This document shows positions 54,870-64,000 of a stretch of DNA of 64,000 nt, piece by piece. Under the pieces are notes generated by a model, which was not told the origin of the DNA, ran no database searches, and saw nothing but the letters and a program-made list of their open reading frames with translations. How positions within the stretch are numbered: the first letter of the stretch is position 1; every line of letters begins with the position of its first letter. The DNA lies in assembly GCA_002914805.1 (NCBI GenBank), contig JXTB01000006.1, forward strand, positions 1,552,987 through 1,616,986, read 5' to 3'. Source of the stretch: Parasponia andersonii. Lineage: Eukaryota; Streptophyta; Magnoliopsida; Rosales; Cannabaceae. The position numbers and the translations under genes are program-made.

Positions 54870-56893
54870 TTCTCCCTCCTTTTTTAGCTATCGAAATCCA
54901 TGCAATATCTAAGAAGATTGTGGATATAATCTGTTATTTATTTTAATCATTTTTGCCTGATATTTTTGCTAATGTGTTTCAGATTCTTTGTAGCTGATAA
55001 TTGTGACCTGCATTTTTCTGCTTTAGATGATCTATATATTTTTTTTTATAGTTTGACACTAGATATTTAACGTTTGATGGGTACTTCGTTATTATTACAG
55101 ATTGTGTAAATAGTTTGATATTTTTTAATCATTTTTTGTGTGATATTTGTGCTATTTGCTTTAGATTGTTTACCTGATAATCATAACTCTTATTTTTGCA
55201 TCAGATGATCTGTATGCTTGTATTTATGATTTGAGATTAGTTATTTAATGATTCATCAGTTATTTAATGATTCATTGGTATTTTCTTATTATTCGAATTA
55301 GAAAAAAAAAAAAAAAGAAGGAACGAAAAAAAAATTGACAATAGAGTAAAAAAAAAAAAGAATTTCGCCTATAGTAAGTTTCTCATTTTTTTATTTAAAT
55401 GCATATATTTATAATGGGTATTGGTTCTTTAGATTGCCATATGTCCAGTCTGTTTGTTTTAGACTTCTGATATTTTGTTTACCATGGTCTCATTATATTT
55501 ACTGATGTCATTTATTATATTTTATACCCTGCACCTGTCTTTATCTCGCTTCTCTTTCAAAACTTCCTAAATTCATTCCTCTGTTATTTGATTGTGTTCA
55601 TTGTGCTTTTATCTCTTATCTTACTACTCATATAATTTATGCTTCTCTGAATTGGGTTTGAAGAACTTTTACTTGAGACTATTTTATGTACTGTGAACAT
55701 TTATTATTCTTATTTAATGTATATTTTTTCCATTTGTCTTTCTTTTAGTTGTAGCTATGTTTTTCACTCTATTCTTAATTAATATTTACTATGTCTTCTG
55801 CTTGTGTATTATTAGTGTATTTATTTCTTTGTTGTTACATTAAATATTATATACTATTAAAGTATCATATTAAATTGGTTTTGAATTGAATTTAATATTG
55901 TTGTATTATTGATTAGTATGTAAGATCTTACTATTTATATTTCTCCTTTTGTCATGGGTTTTAAACTTAATTAGCTTTTGTTAAAATGTTTTTTTTTTCT
56001 TTGACTATATAAATAACAATAGCTTTGATCCCTTTTCCTTCTTTGTCTTCTTCTTTTCTTTCTTTTCTTTTTTTTTTTTTAATTCTGATCATATCTTCTA
56101 CTTCTTCTCTTTCTTTTCTTTTTTTTTTTTATTCTAATCATATGCTTTTGGGAGTTACATTATGATATGAAATAATTATTAGACATACTTTTTAGTGTTT
56201 TTGATTTAGTTCTTTATTAGTTAGTTAAATTATTTTTTTTATGCTGACTCTACCTCTCAGATTGACTTGGGTTTCATGATTATATGTCCATTGATCACTC
56301 TTTTATTTTAAGTGTTTACTCTTTTGACATTTTCTTAATTGTGTTTTGTAATTTATTGTGTCTTTAGCGATGAAAATTGTTAATTTTTTTAACATTTGGA
56401 ATAGATTGTATACTGCTCAAAAATTGTTGTGAATATAGGTTTCCACTCATCTAAATAAAAGTTTATTTAGTACTCAAAATTGTTTTGGATTTTTTGAACT
56501 AATTTTCTACATTCATCATCTTATCTTTCTTTATCTAATTATTTAATTTTACATTTTAGAAATTCTTTGATCAGAGGATTTGTTAAACTATATAAATATA
56601 TTATATGCGATTTTCTAAGTATTTAATTCTTTTATGATTGCAGTTCTATTTTATACAGGAAAAATTTTGAAGATTTAAAAACAACAAGTACTTAAAATGA
56701 ATTTTTTTTTCTTTTATATGATTTAATCCTACTTTTACTAATAGCTCCTACTTTTCAGTGTTCTCTTTCGTGGCATTAGTTTTTCTCTAATTTCCTTTTT
56801 AAAATCATTTTTCCGTTTTATATTGTACTCACTTGGTAGTTTTTGGGTAACTCTATAGTGCACTTCAAGTATTGTATTGTTTTATTCAATGAG
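54870..56893. other. AT-rich region with T-rich tandem words
   Basis: No gene. At about 56040-56145 a roughly 65-bp tandem unit (CTTCTTCT...TTTTCTTTTTTT...ATTCTRATCATAT) is repeated twice. The right limit is the LTR start. Confidence 0.5.
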
Positions 56894-59800
56894 TGTAATG
56901 ACCCAACTTTTCGAATCGTTAACTATTTACCTTCTTAGATTATTTATTTAAAAAGAGAGATTTTTTACGCTGAAAATTCATGACAAATTTTTTTTATGCT
57001 TTTATTTCCTTTTAAGATATTTATATTCAGAACTAACTATTTACTTAAATTTTGAAAATAAGTAAAATACTTCTCAATGGTTAAGTATCCTTTATTTAAA
57101 TTTGATTATAAACTTTTTATTAAGGTGATTTAAATAATACGCAACCATAAAGGAATCTCAGGTGAGGAGAGGGGTCACATATGGACCACTTAAGTCCCAA
57201 GCTTTCCTTCGACAGTTTAGGTATTTTTGACAGAATTTTTTATGTTTTGCATTTATTTAAATCAAAATATTCTCTTTTAAATATTTTGAAAAACATTTGT
57301 TTAAGTTTTATTCAATTGAAATACATTTTCAAGTTTAATTTAATAAAACCATATATTGCGAAATAAAATATCAAGTTATAAGTACATTTTCAAACAATAT
57401 CAAGGTTATATAATTGAAATCATTTGTCTCATAATAAGAACATATGCAGAAATAATTTTAATGGCGGTATTCCATTGCTCGTGCCTCGCATTCATCCCTG
57501 TCTCGATTTCAACTAACCCATCAATCAAATAAGAGGTTTCTTTCCTTTAGTACCTATAGCATGGATATTCATAAAATGTAAGCTTTTGCTCAGAAAGTAT
57601 AATGTAATTCTCACAAAATATTTTACTTATAAACAAATAATCTTTTATGAAAGTCTAGTTATACTATTTTATAAAATCATTACTTTATATTTTAATATAA
57701 GATATTGTATCATAATTTTATCTCATTCTTGATCATAAAGTCTTTTATCTTTCTTATAGGACTTGGTGTATGTATGAGTGTGCACTACCGAATAGAGAAC
57801 CAGGAGAGCAACCTAACTGAAAATACCCACGGTCATAGTCTTAACGTACTTTTCCTCGGAAATCCTCACTTAGCGGAGGTTGGTCTTATTTTCCCTCTGA
57901 TATCCTCACCTAGTGGAGGTTGGTACGAGCCCTTTAAATTCTTTATCTTATTTAGTCTTCTCTTAACATGAGTGGGTACATTTTAATAACAAGTTCAAAC
58001 TTATATTCCATTATCATAGTATTTCTTTCGTTAGAGTATGCTAAAGTATTTTTACATGATAACATTGTAAAGTATACATACATCATTTTTATAGCATAGG
58101 AAAAGTATCTTTATAAGCATACATTATATATAGGCCATACCATAATAATATAAAGGCAAGTTAACATATGAAATAATTTCAAATATATCATATTGCAAAC
58201 ATGAAATATTTTCAAATCATCCATGCCATAGGTGAAATTGTACTTATCTCGTAATATAATTGCCCTAGTTCCACTTATTAATTACGTACGTCTAGGTCGA
58301 AATTTTTCCCTGACGTATACGTACTCTATTTTTTAGAGTATTTTAAAGTAGCCTTATATTTTTTTTAACTTCTAATTACTTAGTGGGCTTAAAACATTTA
58401 AGACTCAGTCTTGATCAAATATAAAACTTCACATTTGAGAAATAATGTCATGTTATATTTATTGACTTATTTATACTTTCAACTTAGATGGATGAGATTT
58501 AATTCTCCTTAACCTTGATCATAGTGATCTTTTGAATCTATCAATAATTTGGTTGTTGATTTGATTAATATCACTCTAAATCAGTTAAGTTTCCTTAATT
58601 ATATTTCTTTTCATCAAATACTTTGAATTATTCTTGATTAATTTCTTTATCTGTAATTAAAGGTTATAATATGATAAGTGAATCAAATACACTAATAGTT
58701 ATACAGATTTAAAATCTAAAATCATACTTGGACTAAATATTATTAGGTATTAATCGCACTTTTTAGGTCCATCATTAAACTTAGGCAAAATACAATTAGA
58801 AGCATACATTATTTATTTCCGACAATTGATTTCATGTCTTAAATTTAACTAAATATTTTCTTATCCAAATTAGAGATCTAAAAAAAATTTTCTATTTATT
58901 CTTATACCAAATTTTCAACTCAAAATTTCAAGTTTTATAATTTATATTTTTGCCCGTAATCTTAAGATTTCAAATATTTATGCTCTCCAACAGTAAATAT
59001 TGAGTTATAGCATATCTTTTTATTAAAGATTCCTTTTTTATTTACTTTTACACTTAAATATGGTCTTAAAATTGCCCAAAATATCTTTTCCACATATTTG
59101 ACCCATATTTTGTCAAAATTACACTTTTGACCCAAATACTCAAAGTTTTGGCATTTTAGTCCTTTCAACTTTTGAGCAAACATCTTTAATTTTTGGAAAG
59201 TATTTTTAATAGGTAAAATCTGTTCTTAAGGATCTAAGTCTAAATCATTAAGCTTGGTTCATTTTCATATATATTTTATTTTAAGGTCTTACACTTAAAA
59301 ATCTTCTACTTTTTGTATTTAGACATTTTGATTTTATTATTATTATTATTATTTAGCCTTTATTAAAGTAGATCAAATATGTTATTACCCATTTATTCTT
59401 TTATAGAATCTATTTAAACACATAACAAGCAAGGTGAGGGAATATTTACCTTCCAAGCCTGAATCTTCTTTCTTACGTCTCTACCACAAAATTAGATGCT
59501 CTCTTCTCTTAATTATAATTCTTAATTCTAAAGTCGATGGGTAAAATACTATAGCTCTTGTAGATTTGGAATAAAATGAGGTAGAAAGAGGTTTTTATTT
59601 TTTATTTTTTGAGAAAGGATAATTGGAAAAATAAAGATAGTTTTAGCTAAATAATTGAAAGGTTAAGTATAGATTCGAATTGTCAAATGAAGGATCTATT
59701 TATAAGCTATCCATGGGAGGTATTCAATAATACACAGTTTCACATTCCGTCAAATAATCCAAGCACTATTATTATCAATTTGTCAATATATCTTCTTTTC

Positions 59801-60574
59801 CTACTCTATTACCTGATCTTTTACTTTATTTTTCACTCATCTACTACTTTTGTCATTAATCTTTCTTTTTTTTCAATTATTTAGAATCCAATACCACTAG
59901 CTCCCAAATAAAGTCTCCACTATATTAATCTTTTTCATACATTTTGAACTATTTTGGAGACAAAAGCTACTAATTAGTTTTGTCTATGTCTTCTACTTTG
60001 AATTATGGCCAATAATTTCTAAAGAACATTTCCATTTTCATTTTCCTTTTTCCTACGTTTTTTAGAATTATCCACTAACTTTATCCATTTCTTTTTCTAT
60101 TCCACTGATTTAAAGTTATTATCTTCCTAAGGTAAAACTTTAGTACTCTTCATCTTTTTCTACTACTTATTTTCCATCCTTAGATTGATTTGTCTACTTA
60201 ATTCTTTGTTTAAATAAATCCTAGCCATTTAAATTATGGCACGGTACTATTTTTGTGCAACTATTAACTTTAAGTTAAAAAATGTAACAATTTTTAATAT
60301 GACATAAACATATCACATTCTTTGTTAGGTTATATTGATGTACATAATATAATCACTGTAGAATCAATTTATTATTAAGGAAAACTGACTTAGAATTTCT
60401 AAGTTAAAACAAAGAATAACTATGATTTTCTCACATAATAAAATTTAACATTAAAATAATACTACACACATAATTTCAAGTATTTGAGAACGTAAACTTA
60501 TTAAAATTCGACACTAAGTTTATTAATAATAATTCTACTAACATTGCAAGTCTAGGGATTCCTAGGGGGTTACA
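56894..60574 (-). repeat. 3' LTR of a gypsy chromovirus (3.7-kb family), reverse orientation
   Basis: Plus-strand ends TGTAATGACCC and GGGGGTTACA. It is a reverse-complement copy of the solo LTR at 14301-18023 along its length (for example ATTCCATTG/CAATGGAAT with CCCATCA/TGATGGG words, and the TATTTATAAGC box). A chromodomain fragment on the minus strand starts directly to its right, so this is the 3' LTR of a minus-strand element. Length 3681 bp against 3723 in the solo LTR. Confidence 0.9.
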
Positions 60575-60820
60575 ATCTCCCCTACTTATAAAATTTTCGT
60601 CTTCGAAAATTAGAATAATTCTGGATACTTTTCCTTCATCTCTTCTTCTCATTCCCAAGTAGCTTATTGGATCTTATGGTTTTGCCACAATTCCTTAACT
60701 AAAGGTATGATCTTGTTTCTAAGAGTCTTTTCTTTATGAGTCAAAATATTTACCGGTATCTCCTTATATATCAAGTCCTCGTGAACTTCATGATACATGG
60801 ACCACATGGTGCTGCCAAAA
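60575..60820 (-). pseudogene. Chromodomain fragment of the gypsy element
   Basis: Minus strand: MYHEVHEDLIYKEIPVNIL, RNKIIPLVKELWQNHK, a stop, ATWE, a stop, EEEMKEKYPELF. This lines up with the chromodomain tail at 40504-41037 and identifies the LTR family as a chromovirus. The pol frame ends abruptly near 60820 where Helitron sequence begins. Confidence 0.85.
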
Positions 60821-60859
60821 CAAATGCTCTATGAAAAATTTAATTTGTTCTAAAAAATT

Positions 60860-63353
60860 TCCCAAAAAATTCAAAATGAAACAATTATAGAAGAAATGGA
60901 TTTGTCAATTATAAATGCAGAAATACAACATATTACGTACAAAAAGAAAATATTAAATTAGACAATAGATTTATAATTCCTTACAATATAAACTTATGTT
61001 TAAAATTTCTTACTTACATCAATGTTGAAATATGTTCACAATCAATGTTATTAAAATATGTAACTAAAGGTCCAAACAAAATCAGAGTAATAATTGAAAA
61101 TAATATATGAATAGAGGAATCCAATCAAATAATTTATAAAGAAATAGATGAAATAAAAGATTATATTAATTGTCAATATATAACACCATATGAAACTATG
61201 TAGAGATTATAAAAATATACTATACATCAAAGAAATCCAGCCATACAAAGATTAACAATTCATTTATTACATATACAAAATATAACATTTCGTTCAAATC
61301 AACGTCTTAATAATATAGTCAAACAACTAGACCTTCAAAGAACAACTTTAACAGAATGGATGGAAATAAACAAAATTAATGTAGAAGCTAAAAAACTTTC
61401 ATATATACAATTTCTAACTAAATGTGTATGGAATAATAAAGATAAGATTTGGACACCAAGAAAATCAAGGTATTCAATTGGATAAATTTTTTATGTCCAC
61501 CCAAATTCTAGAGAGTTATATTGTCTAAAATTATTACTAAAGTATCAAAAAGGTGCAACAAGTTTCGAATCTATACGAACCATTAATGGTATAACATATT
61601 CAATAAATCAAGCAGTATGCAGTGCACTAAATTTACTGGGAGATGACAAAAAATGGAATGAATTGATATTACAAGCCTAATTTTGGTCAACACCACATCA
61701 ATTATGACAATTACTTACCATAATTTTATTATTTTGTAAGGTAAATAATCCAATAATATTGCTTGAAAATCATTGGAGACTTATAGCAAAAGATATTTTG
61801 CATAAAATTAAAACTCTATTCAATAATCTAAACTTCCAAATTTTGGAAAATGAATTATACAGCTATGTATTATACGAACTAGAAATGCAACTAAACCTAA
61901 ATTCATCAATTTTAACAAATCTAAATTTACCTTTACCAATAGGAATATTAATCGATGATTTAAATAATAAACTTTTGTAAGAAGAACTAGACTATGACAT
62001 TAATAAATTAAAAGAAGAAACAACACTTTAGAAAAAACAATTTAAATAACGAACAACGCTATATTTATGAACAAATCATTAAATCATTAAATAATAAAGT
62101 ACAAAATTTATTTTTTATTTATAGGCATAGAGGCACTGAAAAAACTTATTTATAGAATACAATTATTACAAAAATTAGATCGAATAATGGAATTATTTTA
62201 GCTGTCGCATTTTTTGAATAGCTTTGTTATTATTATCTAAAGGCAGAACTGCATATTCAAGATTTCGAATTCCTTTATTAATAGATAAATTCTCTACTTG
62301 CCATATCAAAAAAGGAACTCAATTAGCAAAATTAATTGAAAAAACATCATTAATATTATGGGATAAAGCACCAATGAATAACAAATATTACTTTGAAGCT
62401 TTAGACAAAATATTACAAGATTTAAAAAACAATTTTGACAAACCTTTTGGTAGAATGACAATTATATTAGATAGTGATTTTCGGCAAATTCTACCTGTTA
62501 TCCCCGCTAAAATAAAAAAAGACATAATAAATGCAAGTATAAATAACTCTTACTTATGACCATATTTCAAATTATTATCCCTAACAGAATAAATGAGATT
62601 AAAAAATCCAAATACCATAGAAAGGGAAAAAAATAAAACTTTAGAATTTTCAAAATGGATATTAAACATTGGAAATGGTACTGTAGAAGGAATAAAAAAT
62701 CCTAAAAATAAAGATATTACATAGATAAAAATACCAAAAAAATATATAATACAATATGAATCAAATCTAATCGAAAAAATTTCAGATTTTGTAAAAACTT
62801 CGATAATATTGACAATATACGACATAGAGCAATAATAACTCCAAAAAATAAAATAGTTGACAATATAAATACATATATATTATCTTTAATTCCAAACTAA
62901 TCAAAAACTTATTATAGTTTTGATACAATGATAGCCTCAACTGAAAATATCGATGAACTTAACCTCTTATATCTCGAAGAATTTTTACGTACTTTAAATT
63001 TTAAAAGCATGCTATCACATGAATTAAATCTTAAAATTGGAACTCCTATAATATTATTACGAAATTTAAATAAATTAATAGGATTATGTAATGGAATAAG
63101 ACTTATTATTATACAATTAACAAATAGAATCATAGAAGATCAAATTATGAATCCAATTAGTGAAAGTGAAAATATGTACATTCCAAGAATAGAAATGGTT
63201 ATAAATGAGACTAAATAGCCATTTAGTTTAAAAAGGCGACAGTTCCCTATAAAAATCTATTATACAATGACAATAAATAAAATTCAAGGACAATCACTAA
63301 ATAAAATTGGCATTTATCTAGAAGATGAAATTTTTATACATAGTTTATATGTA
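60860..63353 (+). pseudogene. Helitron helicase, heavily mutated and cut at its C-terminus
   Basis: Plus strand, in pieces across frames: LDNRFIIPYNINLCLKFLTY and INVEICSQSMLLKYVTKGP (about 60955-61090), GATSFESIRTINGITY, RTAYSRFRIPLLID (62242-62290), DFRQILPVIPAK (62475-62510), LKIGTPIILLRNLNKLIGLC (63030-63090), KRRQFPIKIYYTMTINKIQG (63230-63285) and a last IHSLYV. These are the helicase motifs of plant Helitron Rep/Hel proteins. The Walker A loop reads RHRGTEKT where the family has GxGGTGKT. At least ten stops. The Rep (HUH) part is absent on the left, and the C-terminus (ALSRV...) is cut by an LTR at 63354. Confidence 0.88.
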
Positions 63354-64000
63354 TGTAACCCCCCAAAGAATCCTTAGACTTGCAATATTAGTAGAATTAT
63401 TATTAATAAACTTAGTGTCAAATTTTAATAAGTTTATATTCACAAATACTTGAAATTATATGTGTAGTATTATTTTAATGTTAAATTTTATTATGTGAGA
63501 AAATCATAGCTATTCCTTGTTTTAACTTAGAAATTCTAAGTTAGTTTTTCTTAATAATAAATTAATTATACAATAATTATATTATGTACATCAATATAAC
63601 CTAATTAAGAATGTGACATGTTTATGTCATATTTAAAAATTGTTACATTTTATAACCTAAAGTCAATGGTTGCACCAAAATAGTATCATGCCATAATTTG
63701 TATGGCTAAGATTTAAGTATACAAAGAATTAAGTAGACAAATCAATCTAAGGGTGGAAAATAATTTGTAGAAAAAGATAAAGAGTAGTAACGTTTTACTT
63801 TAGGAAGATAATAACTTTAAATTAGTGGAATAGAAAAAGAAAAGGACAAAGTTAATGGGTAATTCAAAAGATAGGAAAAAGGAAAATGATAATGGAAATA
63901 TTCTTTAGAAATTAGTGGTCATAATTCAAAGTGGAAGACACAGACAAAATTAATTAGTAACTTTTGTTTCCAAAATAATTCAAAATGTATGAAAAATATT
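63354..64000 (+). repeat. Start of a third copy of the 3.7-kb gypsy LTR, partial
   Basis: Starts TGTAACCCCCCAAAG and continues GTGTCAAATTTTAATAAG..., matching the sense starts of the LTRs at 14301 and 60574 to the window edge. It is inserted in the Helitron helicase; the five bases before it (ATGTA) are the candidate target duplication. Whether it is a solo LTR or the 5' LTR of a full element cannot be seen. Confidence 0.88.

Overview
This window is nuclear DNA of a flowering plant, most likely a eudicot. It is AT-rich, its genes are interrupted by short GT-AG introns, and most of it is LTR retrotransposons and their debris. The products recognised (a mitochondrial manganese superoxide dismutase with a transit peptide, a Golgi UDP-xylose transporter, ribosomal protein eS26 and an F-box-associated DUF295 protein) are plant families. 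I cannot name the species. Two assembly gaps are present (18354-18353+680, and 52106-52463).

Left end, 1-12.9 kb: the only gene-rich part. Three genes lie on the minus strand in the same direction: a UDP-xylose transporter (12670 to 8861, seven coding exons plus a probable 5'UTR intron), MnSOD (6643 to 4213, six exons, 225 residues) and eS26 (2027 to about 1389, four exons seen). Splicing all exons by hand gives uninterrupted reading frames. A Copia element with an intact gag and a 526-bp LTR sits 45 bp past the last visible eS26 exon, in the same orientation. A Mutator-like inverted-repeat element lies directly upstream of the eS26 TATA box.

12.9-27.5 kb: no genes. It holds a 3.7-kb solo LTR with a perfect 5-bp target duplication, a TGTTTGGTT-ended inverted-repeat element with an AT-rich minisatellite core, a possible long fold-back element (about 20.7-24.8 kb), and a tRNA-derived SINE with a 15-bp target duplication.

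27.5-45.6 kb: a decayed plus-strand Ty3/gypsy element (Tat-like), an unclassified fragment, a decayed minus-strand Copia element, then a broken second copy of the MnSOD-UXT interval (35.5-38.2 kb), which is cut at its right end by a minus-strand gypsy chromovirus with a 2.2-kb LTR. The order MnSOD exon 1, intergenic DNA, UXT exon 5, UXT exon 1 is the same as in the functional locus, so this is a segmental duplicate that has become a pseudogene.

45.6-64 kb: inverted-repeat elements in (TA)n, a DUF295 pseudogene hit by two different LTRs (one a solo Copia LTR with a TAATA duplication), a long AT-rich tract without genes, and a nest in which a 3.7-kb LTR (same family as the solo LTR at 14.3 kb) with a chromodomain fragment abuts a decayed Helitron helicase, itself cut by another copy of the same LTR in the opposite orientation at the right edge.

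I found no CRISPR array, operon, rRNA or functional tRNA, and nothing that amounts to a new biochemical system. The interest lies in gene-transposon interactions and in the dated order of insertions.
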